Below, piece after piece: positions 1 to 9,016 of a stretch of DNA of 46,285 bases. The position numbers and the translations under genes were made by a program. Numbering within the stretch: position 1 is the first letter of the stretch; every line of letters begins with the position of its first letter. Source of the DNA: Opitutaceae bacterium (GTDB taxonomy: Bacteria; Verrucomicrobiota; Verrucomicrobiia; Opitutales; Opitutaceae); the NCBI GenBank assembly GCA_018402455.1, contig JAGYIG010000027.1:1-46285 (forward strand), in the 5' to 3' direction. The notes below the pieces were generated by a model. It saw only the letters and a program-made list of their open reading frames with translations, was not told the DNA's origin and made no database searches.

Positions 1-2
1 TG

Positions 3-293
3 GTTTGGCTGCTGGACAAGACTCCGGCAATTTTGCTGGATCGGGCGATTATGATGGAGGATCGACTCGCCTACCAACTGACGCAGCCGCTGTTCGACGA
101 GATCCTGGTATCGCAGTCGCTGCGACCCACCTCGGTTGACGGGTTTCACGAAGTGGTGCTGGAGGAACGCTTGCCGGAGCAGTTCGAATTGGAACGGGTC
201 ACGGAGCGACGGTTTGGCACCCGCATCGCGCGACTCAGCCGACTGGTCGCCATTCACCCCCCGGCGGAGCAAGAGACGGCCAACGATGAGTGA
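3..293 (+). CDS. C-terminal end of an unidentified protein (5' truncated)
   Basis: The reading frame is open to the left window edge and ends with TGA at 291-293, giving 96 visible residues. I do not recognise the family. The fragment is soluble-looking, charged (several Glu/Arg-rich stretches such as VVLEERLPEQ) and has no membrane segment. Its stop overlaps the start of the next gene in an ATGAGTGA arrangement (8-base overlap), which suggests translational coupling with the methyltransferase that follows and hence a role in the same glycan or lipid-modification pathway; this is inference. TTG codons at 33 or ATGs near 51-54 could in principle start a short protein, but the uninterrupted upstream frame makes a truncated larger gene more likely. 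Confidence 0.7.
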   Translation, partial: VWLLDKTPAILLDRAIMMEDRLAYQLTQPLFDEILVSQSLRPTSVDGFHEVVLEERLPEQFELERVTERRFGTRIARLSRLVAIHPPAEQETANDE

Positions 294-1053
294 CCCGGAA
301 ATCACCTACGACTTGAGCCTGCTGCAGCAGAGTCACCGGAAGTGGCAGGCCTCCCCGGCGCTGCGTGCGGTGTATCAGGATATTTTTCGGGCCATGGCGG
401 CCCAGTGCACGGCGGGGCCGTCTTTGGAGTTGGGCGCGGGCATCGGGGTGGCCGGGGAGGTTATTCCCGAGTTGGTGACCAGCGATCTGGTCAAAACGGA
501 ATTCGTGGACCGCGCCGTTTCCGCCTACGAGATTCCCGCGGAGGATTGGGCCAATATTCTGGCCATGGACACCCTCCATCACCTGCAGCGCCCGTTTGCG
601 TTTATGGCGAGTGCGGCCCGGGCGTTGCGGGCGGGCGGCCGCATCGTGCTGATGGAGCCGGCCGGCACCTGGGGGGGGCGGCAGTTTTACCGCTGGTTTC
701 ATCACGAACCCTGCCAGCCGGACGCCGTGGTCCCGCCGTATGATTTTGCGGCGGATGCAGCGGGTGAGTTTGCCAACATGGGCATGGGGGTCGGTCTGCT
801 GCGTATTCATCGTAAGGATACGGAAGATCGGCTGGCGGCCATGGGACTGCGGGTGGTCCGCGTCATTTACCGTGACCTGCTGGCTTATCCGGCCACGGGG
901 GGCTTTTCCCAACGCGCGCTGCTCCCCGCGCCGCTGCTCAAAGGGCTGCTGGCGGTGGAGCAGCGGTTGCCGCAAGGGCTGCTGGCCCGTCTCGCTCTGC
1001 GGATGATCATCGTGCTGGAGAAGTCCGCACCGCTTCCCGCCGAACGCTCATGA
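286..1053 (+). CDS. Class I SAM-dependent methyltransferase
   Basis: A 255-residue protein of the Methyltransf_11 type. The S-adenosylmethionine-binding glycine motif LELGAGIGVAG lies at about residues 46-56, followed by an acidic strand end and the post-II motif ILAMDTLHHL; a later stretch ALRAGGRIVLMEP fits motif III. The frame is open further upstream to 136, but ATG 286 (MSDPEITYD) overlaps the end of the preceding gene in the manner of coupled genes and gives a normal length. It is followed by a membrane glycosyltransferase-like gene starting in an ATGA overlap (1050-1053), so both are probably cotranscribed. The substrate is not evident; methylation of a surface glycan, lipid-linked sugar or polyprenol-type lipid is an inference from neighbours. 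Family assignment is firm, function is not. Confidence 0.85.
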   Translation: MSDPEITYDLSLLQQSHRKWQASPALRAVYQDIFRAMAAQCTAGPSLELGAGIGVAGEVIPELVTSDLVKTEFVDRAVSAYEIPAEDWANILAMDTLHHLQRPFAFMASAARALRAGGRIVLMEPAGTWGGRQFYRWFHHEPCQPDAVVPPYDFAADAAGEFANMGMGVGLLRIHRKDTEDRLAAMGLRVVRVIYRDLLAYPATGGFSQRALLPAPLLKGLLAVEQRLPQGLLARLALRMIIVLEKSAPLPAERS

Positions 1054-2808
1054 TGGCGGTCGCACAGGTGGCCTTGATTGCTGCCGGGTTGATATTGCCG
1101 GGGTGGGGCTGGGCCCGGCGGTGGGGCGAAGGGGTGTTGGTCGCGATGGTGGTGTCGTGGGTTTCGATTTTTGGTTGGACGGTTTTGGCGGCGGTGGGGT
1201 CCGTGCCGCTCAGTGGCACCTACCTGCTGGGCGGACAAGCGGTGGTGGGGGCGGTCGGCTGGGCGATGGCCCGACGGGCGGGCGTCACCGATTGGCGGCC
1301 GAAGTGGGACCTCCAGCTGGGCGTGGGCTGGGGGGTGTTGCCCTTGGTGGTGGTGGCGGTCTGGAAGGCGGTGGCCCAGCCCCTGTCGGGGGTGGATGCG
1401 GATTTCAGGTGGGATCATCTCGCGCGGATGATGGTGAGTCACGAGGGGCTGGGGTTTTATCCGCCGCAGACGGCCGAGGATTTTGGGGTGTATTTTTGGG
1501 CGGATGGGATCCCGCCGTTGATTTCGAGCCTCTACGCCTGGGCCTATTTGGTGGCGGGGGAAACCCATCGCGGCTGGACGGCGATACCGGTGCTCGGTCA
1601 ATGGCTGGCCGTGCTGATCCTGGTGAGAAAACTGGGCGTCCTTTGGGGGGGCGGTCGAGCTGGGGGAAACTGGGCGCTGCTGATCGCGGGGGCCACGTTC
1701 CTGCTCCAGTTTGCCGGCAATTTGGGTCAGGAAACCAGCAGCACGGCGATCGGCGCGGGCGTGATGCTTTACGGCATCCTCCGCCGAGAGGCCAAGGGGG
1801 CGCGGTCGGGCTCATGGATCGCGGGGCTGGGCGCAGCTTTGGTGGCCTCCGCCCGCGAATACGGCATCGCGATAGCCCTCACAGGGTTGGTGGTTCACGC
1901 GATCGCAGTGAGGCGAGCGGGTCGAGGATGGAGCGACCTGCGGGGCTGGTTGCTCCTGGTGTTGCCGGCGGGGTGGTTGCTGCGCACCTGGATCCGCTCC
2001 GGCAATCCCTGGCTGTCGCTTTCCATGGGCGGCGTTTTTCCGGTGAACCCGATTTTTCACGAATGGATTTCCGGCTACCGGGCCCTCTACGGCGAAAGTC
2101 TGGCCACGGTGGCGGGATGGCAAGAAATCGGCCGATTGACCCTGTTGGCGGCGGCTCCCGCGGTGGCGGGATGGTGGGCGGGACTGGTGATGTTGCGGAA
2201 ACAGGGGGGGTGGCTGGCCGGGGTGGCCGTAAGCGGGGCAACTTTGGTCTGTTGGCTCCACGCCATGCGGGGTGCTCAGTCGTCCGTTGTTGCTAGTGCT
2301 TGGGGCGGGCGGTGTCGTTCGACATCTTAGCCCGGCGGATTCTGTCCACGTACGCGGGTTGGGGTTGATCGGCATCGATGCGTCGGCTCGCGCGTTGACG
2401 GCCACCGCCAACCCGTGACGACGCCCGTGGCGTCGGCCTAGCGTCGGTTATGCGTGGCAGCAGGAGTTCTGGCGCGAGCAGGAACCGTTTTTCGACACCG
2501 TGATCGCCACGATCCCGGGTCGATTCGTCGGCGACGCGGCAGGCTTGCAACGGCTGTTCGCCGCGGAGGGCCGGGATTATGTGCCGTGGTGGAGCCCGGA
2601 AGTGCGGGAGATGTTTCTGGCGGAACCGGCGGGCGACCCGATCGAGGTGCTGCGCTCCCGCGGCATCACTCACATGGTCTTTCACCGCACCGCTTTCACC
2701 CAACAGTTTCTGGAGCGGACGGGGGTGCTGGCACGGCTGGACGGTCGCATTCGCGGAGTGTTGGCCAATGACCAGTTTGTGGTTTTTGAGCTGCTGCCAG
2801 CCCATTAA
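1050..2808 (+). pseudogene. GT-C-like polytopic membrane protein with clustered frameshifts
   Basis: The gene begins in an ATGA overlap with the upstream methyltransferase and reads as a hydrophobic multi-pass protein to about 2283, where its frame runs to a stop at 2328-2330. The natural continuation is in the next frame (LLLVLGAGGVVRHLSPADS, from about 2287) to TGA 2416-2418, then back in the first frame for eight codons from 2415 (VTTPVASA) to TAG 2439-2441, and again in the second frame from 2440 (SVGYAWQQEFW...) to TAA 2806-2808. Three single-base corrections (minus one near 2284, plus one near 2415, minus one near 2439) restore one product of about 585 residues. An early loop carries GVDADFRWDHLARMM, an acidic motif of the kind found in the first periplasmic loop of GT-C lipid-phosphosugar glycosyltransferases; the C-terminus is a soluble domain. 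Either sequence or assembly error, or recent decay; free flanking frames favour error. Substrate unknown. Confidence 0.65.
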
Positions 2809-4856
2809 GGCACGACCGGATTGAAGGGGCGGGTGGCGGCGGTTTGGATCAACTGGACGAGCGCGGGAAGTTGCGCGTAGAGCGCCGCGTCGATTTCCGC
2901 CTGATCCAGTTCAAAAATGAGGATGGAGTAGCCGATCATGGCGTCGGGAGGACGCACCCGCAGATACTCGCACAAGCGGGCGAACCGGAGTTCGTTGTAG
3001 AGGTTCCACGCGTGATGCCACTCCGCGGCGGTCGCCCCGTCGCGCAGGTCGGGATGGTGTTCGGGGTGGCCGGCCATGGTCCGGAAGCTGGGTTCCAAGT
3101 TACGGAGCGTCTGATAGGTGGTCTCACTCTCGGCAGACCACGGTTGATGCTGCTGGCGATACACGTGCTGGAGCAGGGTGGCGCTGATCGCGTAGGTGCC
3201 CGCCTGCAGCGTCGGCCAGCCGGTGGGTTGATCGAAGCTGGGCAGACGGGTGATCCACGTGGGTTCGATTCCGTAGTGGGCCGGTTCCCCCGTGCCGAAG
3301 TAGGCCAGATAGATCGGCGGCTCGGTGGCATCCCGCTGCTCCAGCCATTTGGCCAAGCCGGGCAGATCCTGCCCCCAGTCCAACGAACTGTCGGCCAGAT
3401 GCTGATAGCCGCGGGTGGACCCACCGCTCAGCGCGTTGAAGTAAGCCAAATGATGGGGATGGACGGAGACCATCGACAGCACCTGACCCAACCCCAGCGC
3501 CCCGCCAACGACGGCCGGAGCAAAACGTCCGCGAAGCAGGGGCAGCGAGCTTTTGCCCAGGGCCCAGATCACCGATCCGGTGGCGATCAACAACCACGGA
3601 TAGGTCGGTAGAATATGGCGGTGCCCGATGTTGAGGTGGGAAGTCAGCGAGAACACCCAATAGACGACCAGCAGCGTGATACCGGGGACCCAGGAGTAGA
3701 GGCGACTCCCCAGATCGCGGGGTCGTTGCCGTAGCCACCAAATCAATACGCCGACGACCGCGAGCAGACTGATGAGTTCGAACAGCGGGGTTTTGTAGAG
3801 AAAGGTTTTTGGAAAAAACTCCACCCATCCCGTGGTGCTTAACTGGCCATCCAGAAATGCCCCGCGGGCGAGGGAAAAAGCCAACACGTAGGAAAATCCG
3901 TAAAGAAAGGCTTCAGGCAGCACGCGCAGATCCCGCAGGGTGAAGATCAGCGGCTCCCAACCGGGATGGGCCGACAGGACGTGGGCCCACGCGAGGGGCA
4001 TGGTCCCGGGCGGCACCCCGGGTGCCATCATGGAGAACCGGAATCCAAAAAACAGCCAGATGACGGCCACCGCGACCACGCCGTGTCCCCCCCACCACCC
4101 CGCAAGATTGACGGCTCGCCGCACCGGGTTGTCCGGTCCGCGCCATGGATGAGGCACGGCGGGACCGCTGACGCAGCGCACCGTGATCATGAGGGCCATC
4201 ATGGGTAGCAACAGCACCGCGCTGAACTTGGCTACGCACGCCAGCCCAAAGGTCAGGCTGCTCACGGCAAAGGTGATTAAGCCCGGGCGGTTGAGGTGCC
4301 ACCAAAACGCCAGGACGGTCGCGACAAAGAAAAACGTCATGGCCATGTCAGAAGTGGCGATGGCGGAGTGGGCCAGAAAGGTGGGACTGAGCGCCCCCAT
4401 GGCAGTGGCGAACAGGGCCGCCCCGGGGCCGAAGCACCGGAAAGTGGTGCCGGCCACGAGCAACAGGGTGGCCAGTCCCCAGGCGACATTCATGGCTCGG
4501 CCCGTGAACAGCAGGGCGTCGGGATCGTTGCCGGACTGGTAGAAAAAGTCGTAGCTGAACTGGTAAGCCAGACCTTGAGTCCAGGGGGCCGCCGCCAGTT
4601 CGGGCAATGTCGGGCGAGTCCAACTCAAGGGCAGGGCATGCCAGCGCTGAGGCAGGACCCCGTTTTCCGGTTGGATGCGAAAGTCGCCCAGCGTGTTGAA
4701 GGTGTATCCGCCGGTGAGGTGCGCGATCTCATCGTTGGTGGTGGATTTATGAGTGGAGGCCTCCAGCGCGATCCAAGCATGGACCACCAGCAGCCCGAAA
4801 ATCGCCCAGCAGAACTTGGGGGAGGGGCGGGGGGGGCGAGATGAGGAGGGCGTCAT
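2805..4856 (-). CDS. Glycosyltransferase family 39-like (ArnT/PMT-type) integral membrane protein
   Basis: A 683-residue polytopic protein starting at ATG 4856. After a first transmembrane helix (about residues 14-30) the first periplasmic loop holds TTNDEIAHLTGGY, the acidic DE motif typical of family-39 GT-C enzymes that use polyprenyl-phosphate sugars. About ten further hydrophobic segments follow, including a lysine-containing CVAKFSAVLLLPM helix usual in this group, and then a soluble C-terminal domain of about 200 residues. It would transfer a sugar from a lipid carrier to a lipid, glycan or protein acceptor on the periplasmic side of the inner membrane; donor and acceptor cannot be told. 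It is convergent with the preceding gene: TTAA at 2805-2808 supplies both stop codons. The 113-base gap to the divergent methyltransferase at 4970 should hold both promoters. Confidence 0.8.
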   Translation of the reverse strand: MTPSSSRPPRPSPKFCWAIFGLLVVHAWIALEASTHKSTTNDEIAHLTGGYTFNTLGDFRIQPENGVLPQRWHALPLSWTRPTLPELAAAPWTQGLAYQFSYDFFYQSGNDPDALLFTGRAMNVAWGLATLLLVAGTTFRCFGPGAALFATAMGALSPTFLAHSAIATSDMAMTFFFVATVLAFWWHLNRPGLITFAVSSLTFGLACVAKFSAVLLLPMMALMITVRCVSGPAVPHPWRGPDNPVRRAVNLAGWWGGHGVVAVAVIWLFFGFRFSMMAPGVPPGTMPLAWAHVLSAHPGWEPLIFTLRDLRVLPEAFLYGFSYVLAFSLARGAFLDGQLSTTGWVEFFPKTFLYKTPLFELISLLAVVGVLIWWLRQRPRDLGSRLYSWVPGITLLVVYWVFSLTSHLNIGHRHILPTYPWLLIATGSVIWALGKSSLPLLRGRFAPAVVGGALGLGQVLSMVSVHPHHLAYFNALSGGSTRGYQHLADSSLDWGQDLPGLAKWLEQRDATEPPIYLAYFGTGEPAHYGIEPTWITRLPSFDQPTGWPTLQAGTYAISATLLQHVYRQQHQPWSAESETTYQTLRNLEPSFRTMAGHPEHHPDLRDGATAAEWHHAWNLYNELRFARLCEYLRVRPPDAMIGYSILIFELDQAEIDAALYAQLPALVQLIQTAATRPFNPVVP

Positions 4857-4969
4857 CGACGGAAGACGATCTCAGCGGCCGATGGGGGATTCTCAAGGTC
4901 CGAGTGGGGGCGCCGCGGAAGATTGGGGATTGAGTTTAGGGATCGAGCCCGACATCCGGAAAGAGGCTG

Positions 4970-5704
4970 ATGGACACTGCTGAATACGAGAACCTCGCAC
5001 GGGTGGAGCATGCGCATTGGTATTACGTGGGTAAGCGGGAATTTGTGCGCCGGTGGATTCAGCGGGTGCGTCCGCCGGCGAAAACGGATCGGCTGTTGGA
5101 TTGCGGGGCCGGAACGGGGATTTTTGCCGACGAAATGCGGGACCGGTGTGACGTGACGGTGATGGACACGTTTGCGGAGTCATTGGCCATGTTGCGCCAA
5201 CGCTTCCCCGCGGATCGGGTCATCACCCTGGAGAACGGGGAGGTGCCGCTGGCCGACCACTCCATTGAATACGTCACCGCGTTGGACGTGCTGGAGCACG
5301 TGCCGGATGATCGGGCGGTGGTTAAAGGATTCGCCCGCATGGTGAAATCCGGGGGCGTGGCGGTGGTGACGGTGCCGGCGAGCATGGCGCTGTGGAGTGA
5401 CTGGGATGTGGGGTTGCAGCATTATCGCCGTTACGACCGGGCTCAGCTCATCGACCTCTTTCCCGCGGCTGACTGGCATCTGGAACACGCCAACTACACC
5501 AACGTGCCGGTATTCCCGTTGGTTTGGCTGATTCGCCGGTGGCAGCGCGGCCGCCCCGCCGCGGCGGCGACGACCCGCGCCGAGGACAAGGTGCCGCCGG
5601 CCCCGATCAACGCGCTACTGCGGTGGCAGTTTGTGCGGTTGGCGATGTCGCGAACCCCCATGCCCTTCGGGGTGAGTTTGGTGTTGGTGGCTCGCCGTCG
5701 CTGA
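4970..5704 (+). CDS. Class I SAM-dependent methyltransferase
   Basis: A 244-residue soluble methyltransferase. The SAM motif LLDCGAGTGIFADEM is at about residues 43-57, the acidic end of strand two is VMDTF, and the motif II/post-II region reads VTALDVLEHVPDD, the usual Methyltransf_11/23 signature. The N-terminus (EHAHWYYVGKREFVRRWI) resembles methyltransferases that travel with glycosyltransferases in polysaccharide or glycolipid loci. A purine-rich stretch GAAAGAGG sits just before ATG 4970, one of the few plausible ribosome binding sites here. The gene is divergent from the family-39-like transferase and ends three bases before the stop of the convergent membrane gene at 5708. Acceptor unknown. 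Confidence 0.85.
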   Translation: MDTAEYENLARVEHAHWYYVGKREFVRRWIQRVRPPAKTDRLLDCGAGTGIFADEMRDRCDVTVMDTFAESLAMLRQRFPADRVITLENGEVPLADHSIEYVTALDVLEHVPDDRAVVKGFARMVKSGGVAVVTVPASMALWSDWDVGLQHYRRYDRAQLIDLFPAADWHLEHANYTNVPVFPLVWLIRRWQRGRPAAAATTRAEDKVPPAPINALLRWQFVRLAMSRTPMPFGVSLVLVARRR

Positions 5705-5707
5705 GAC

Positions 5708-7930
5708 CTACTCGAACAAGGCTTCCGCCAATACCGTGCCGGATGCGTCTTTGATGACCACGCCCTTGCCGCGAAAATCCCACTGCGCCGCGGCGCGGTC
5801 GGTGAGGGCGGTGAACCGATAGATTCCCCGTAGCATGCCGGCCGACTCCAGGGCGAGGGATTCGCCCATTTGCGCCCCATCCCGTCTCACGGGCACAAAA
5901 TCAATATCGCCAAAGCCCAGTTCGCTGGGGGTGGCATTTCCGTTCGCATCAAAATTGATCACTTCCAAGCGCTCCGGGGTTCCCTCCACCACAACGGTCA
6001 CTTGCAGCTGATAGGGGTCAACGGTGGCGGAAGCATCGGCCTCGGAACCAAACAACAGCGCCCAGCCCAAGGGGGCGATGTCCTGCCCGGCCGCGACCCG
6101 AAAATCAAATCCGCGCAATTTGACGGCGGAGGTGAAGTGATGCTCCACAAAGTCCTGCAGGGGGCCCTCGACCGCGACGTCGATGGTGGCGAGAAACGCA
6201 TCGAGCGGCTCGTTGACGATGAAGGCGGCCCGCTCGGTGGTGGTCAGACGCTGGATGATGTCCCGCTGCTCCTGCTCGTCGAGCAGCCAGAACCAATGGG
6301 TCGCATTGCGGGCGGTGGGGGTGGGCACTTGGCTCCAGATATTAAAACTATACATGCCTTGCCGGGTGAACAGCACGTCGCTGTGCACCATCGCGTTTTG
6401 CACCATGGCGATGAGCGCGATCCGCGTGCGGTCGTCGACCCGGATATCCCCGGCCCCGGCAAAGGGCAGGGGTTGGGAGCTCCGATACCGCTCCCACCCG
6501 GTCTGGGCGAGTTGCCCCGTCCCGGCCGCGGCGGCGAGCAGCATGGCGGCGGCGGCGATGGTGCCAAGGGCCTTGCCGCGCGTCCGGGCCAGAGTGCTCA
6601 AGTCGCGCTGCACGCCGCTCGCGATGATGGCGGCGCTGAGAAAGCAACCCCACCCAATCTGGCTGCCGGCGACGGGGAAGGCGTGCAGCACCTGCGTCAC
6701 CGCGAGAAAGGCCAACCCGGCAATCGCCGGAAAGGCGCGCGCCGTTGAATCCCCGCGGGCGCCGACCAGCCACAACGGCAGGAGCGGCAGCACGTAGTCC
6801 AGCAACGTGAATCCGCCCCACGGGCCCGGCCACCGCAGCGCAAAGCCCACGAACCCCACCACCAGCGCCATCCGCAGGCCGAGGGCGACCCGCCGCACGG
6901 TTATCCCGATCTCGCCGGACTGGCGGAGATTCCACCCGGCCCAACCGACCACGGCGAAGCTGACCGCGGCGAAGATCCCGGAATGCATCGAATTGCGCGG
7001 CGGCACCGTGAAGTGACCGGGCTGGCGTAGGGGATCGATGAATACGGCAGTGATCAGATCCCCCAGCGAGGTGCCTTGGCTCAGGGTGAATCCGACAATC
7101 GCCGTCGTGCCGACCAGAAACCACCCGGTGGTAAGCGCCCAGGTTCTCGCCGGGAGGGAGGCTTCGCCGGTGGGGCGGGGCAGGACCCACCAGATCGCCA
7201 TCCCCCCCAGTGAGGCCTTGAGCGCGAATCCTCGCATGGCGGGATCATGCAGATTGCCGGCCATCAGGAGCCAGGGCAGCACCGCCAGGCCCGCCAGCGC
7301 CAGGCCCGCGGCGGGTTTGCGCCAGGCGGGCGGCCAGCGGGTGAAGACCAAGGCGAAGGCCCCGACGCCGGCGATGAAGAAGGCCCCGACGTTGATCTTG
7401 GTGAGAATCAAAATCGCGCCCGCCCCGCCCAGCACGCCCGCCACTTGGGCGTGGGCCTGTCGGCGAATTGCCCCCACCGCGATCGCGGCGGTGACTGCGA
7501 GAACGGCGGCGATCATGCTGCCGGGATGACTCGGTTCGGCGATCATCTGCCACAGCAGGTTGAAGGTGAACAAACTCGCCCAGACCCCGGTGGCCCACCG
7601 GTGCCGCTCGACCAAATGGGCGGCAATCCAACCCACGCTCACCGCGCAGGTGACCCAATGGATCACGGTGAGGAGGCGGCCGAACATGTGGGTGAGCTCG
7701 ACCGTGCCGCCGAGGGTGAGGAGCCAGTGGTAGAGGTAGGGGGCCGGCCCATACTGGGAAAACACCGCGTCATAGAGCGGCTCCCCTCCGAGAAAACGCC
7801 GCAGGCTCATCAGCACGAAGCCCTCGTCGTCATAGACCATGAAGGTGGTCATGACCATGAGGTAGGCGGTTACGCCCAGTCCGGCCACGCCGGTGCCGAC
7901 CAAGGCCCACTTGGCGGGTCGTGTGGTCAT
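5708..7930 (-). CDS. Large polytopic membrane protein, GT-C-like, function unknown
   Basis: A 740-residue protein starting at ATG 7930, in a 4-base ATGA overlap with the end of the GT2 gene upstream, so the two are very likely translated from one message. After one N-terminal membrane helix (about residues 10-30) comes a short extracytoplasmic loop with YDDEGFVLMSLRRFLGGEP and YDAVFSQYGP, followed by ten or more hydrophobic helices to about residue 480 and a soluble C-terminal domain of roughly 240 residues. The acidic first loop and topology fit GT-C glycosyltransferases, but I do not recognise a named family. It resembles in layout the 825-residue protein at 27860-30337. Coupling to a DPM1/GtrB-like enzyme supports the idea that it uses the polyprenyl-phosphate sugar made by that enzyme; this is inference. 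Confidence 0.75.
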   Translation of the reverse strand: MTTRPAKWALVGTGVAGLGVTAYLMVMTTFMVYDDEGFVLMSLRRFLGGEPLYDAVFSQYGPAPYLYHWLLTLGGTVELTHMFGRLLTVIHWVTCAVSVGWIAAHLVERHRWATGVWASLFTFNLLWQMIAEPSHPGSMIAAVLAVTAAIAVGAIRRQAHAQVAGVLGGAGAILILTKINVGAFFIAGVGAFALVFTRWPPAWRKPAAGLALAGLAVLPWLLMAGNLHDPAMRGFALKASLGGMAIWWVLPRPTGEASLPARTWALTTGWFLVGTTAIVGFTLSQGTSLGDLITAVFIDPLRQPGHFTVPPRNSMHSGIFAAVSFAVVGWAGWNLRQSGEIGITVRRVALGLRMALVVGFVGFALRWPGPWGGFTLLDYVLPLLPLWLVGARGDSTARAFPAIAGLAFLAVTQVLHAFPVAGSQIGWGCFLSAAIIASGVQRDLSTLARTRGKALGTIAAAAMLLAAAAGTGQLAQTGWERYRSSQPLPFAGAGDIRVDDRTRIALIAMVQNAMVHSDVLFTRQGMYSFNIWSQVPTPTARNATHWFWLLDEQEQRDIIQRLTTTERAAFIVNEPLDAFLATIDVAVEGPLQDFVEHHFTSAVKLRGFDFRVAAGQDIAPLGWALLFGSEADASATVDPYQLQVTVVVEGTPERLEVINFDANGNATPSELGFGDIDFVPVRRDGAQMGESLALESAGMLRGIYRFTALTDRAAAQWDFRGKGVVIKDASGTVLAEALFE

Positions 7931-8877
7931 TCCCGGTGGGTGCGTTTTTTGATCAGGTAAAGCGGTCGCTGCTTCACTTCATCGTAGATACGCCCGAGGT
8001 ATTCGCCCAGCACGCCGATGCCGATCAGTTGGATGCCGCCCAGGAAGAGCACCAAGGTCACCAGCGTGGTGAAACCGGTTTGAGCGACCTCGATGCCAAT
8101 GATGCGCCGGGTGGCGTAGAAGAGCCCGAGGCTGAAACCGATCAGCGCGACGAGCAGACCGGCGTAGGACACGGCGCGCAGGGGCAGTCGCGAAAAACTG
8201 AACAGCCCATCCAAGGCGTAGGTGATCAGCCGCCGCAGGGACTGCTTGGGTTGTCCCGCGGCGCGCTCCTGGCGGTCGTAAGTCACCTCGGCCACGTCGA
8301 ATCCCACCCAGGCCCGCAGGCCGGGGAAGAACCGATTGCGCTCGGGCAGGCGGCGGAATGCCGCCAGGGCGCTGCTGCCCATCAAACCGAAGGTGCCCGC
8401 GTTGTTCTCGGTGAGCTTTTGATCGGTGAGCCGACCGAAGCTGGCGTGAAAGATTTCCATTCCCAGCCGTCGGAGGCCCTTTTCCTGGCGACTCCGGCGG
8501 GCCGCGAGCACCACCTCGGCTCCGTTGGCCCAACTCTGGAGGAGGGCAGGGATGAGCTCGGGAGGATCCTGCAGATCCGCATCCATGGTGATGAGGGCGT
8601 CGACTTCGCCCGCGCACTCAATCCCGGCGGCGAGGGCCGCTTGAAAACCGAAATTGCGCGCCAGCGTCACGACTTCGAATCGATCGTCTCTGGCGGCTTG
8701 GTCGCCCAAAAGCTCCCCGCTGCGGTCCCGGCTGCCGTCATCCACCAACACGGCCCGCCAGCGGTAGCCGGGTTGGGCGTCAAACAACTGGCTCAGTCGG
8801 GTGAACGTCTCCGGCAGCACGGCCTCTTCATTGAAGACGGGCAGGACGATGGCGACAGCGGGGAGGGCAGAATCCAT
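7927..8877 (-). CDS. Glycosyltransferase family 2, DPM1/GtrB-like polyprenyl-phosphate sugar transferase
   Basis: A 316-residue protein from ATG 8877; a GTG at 8910 would add 11 residues, but the ATG puts the GT2 fold close to the N-terminus as usual. The GT-A domain shows VLPVFNEE (about residues 11-18), LVDDGSRDRS and the metal-binding DADLQDPPE; the later AGTFGLM and RRL/ERNRFFPGL segments are typical of DPM1/GtrB/ArnC-like enzymes. Two C-terminal membrane helices (about residues 215-275) and the conserved IGVLGEYLGRIYDEVKQRP tail place it at the inner membrane as in GtrB. It should move a nucleotide-activated hexose onto undecaprenyl phosphate, supplying GT-C enzymes on the periplasmic face. 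The overlapping downstream membrane protein is the natural partner. No Shine-Dalgarno sequence is visible. Confidence 0.88.
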   Translation of the reverse strand: MDSALPAVAIVLPVFNEEAVLPETFTRLSQLFDAQPGYRWRAVLVDDGSRDRSGELLGDQAARDDRFEVVTLARNFGFQAALAAGIECAGEVDALITMDADLQDPPELIPALLQSWANGAEVVLAARRSRQEKGLRRLGMEIFHASFGRLTDQKLTENNAGTFGLMGSSALAAFRRLPERNRFFPGLRAWVGFDVAEVTYDRQERAAGQPKQSLRRLITYALDGLFSFSRLPLRAVSYAGLLVALIGFSLGLFYATRRIIGIEVAQTGFTTLVTLVLFLGGIQLIGIGVLGEYLGRIYDEVKQRPLYLIKKRTHRE

Positions 8878-9016
8878 GGAGAACGGGTCCAAACGGGGAT
8901 CGGAAGGCACGGTGGTGGAATGGGGTTATGAGTGCTCCGGGCCGATCCGGCGAGCGTAAGAATTCCGTCGGGGCGCGCGCTTGACCCCGTCCCGGCAGCC
9001 TGCGCATGGTCCCGCC

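Noticed and set aside
1103..2296. 397-codon frame overlapping the GT-C-like gene
   Set aside because: Its product is a glycine/arginine-rich string without membrane segments, typical of an off-frame shadow.
7921..8931. 336-codon plus-strand frame
   Set aside because: Antisense to a well-supported GT2 gene; no domain recognised.
8981..9010. TTGACC as a possible -35 box for the TVP38-like gene
   Set aside because: No acceptable -10 hexamer at 16-19 bases; the match to a promoter is too weak to list.
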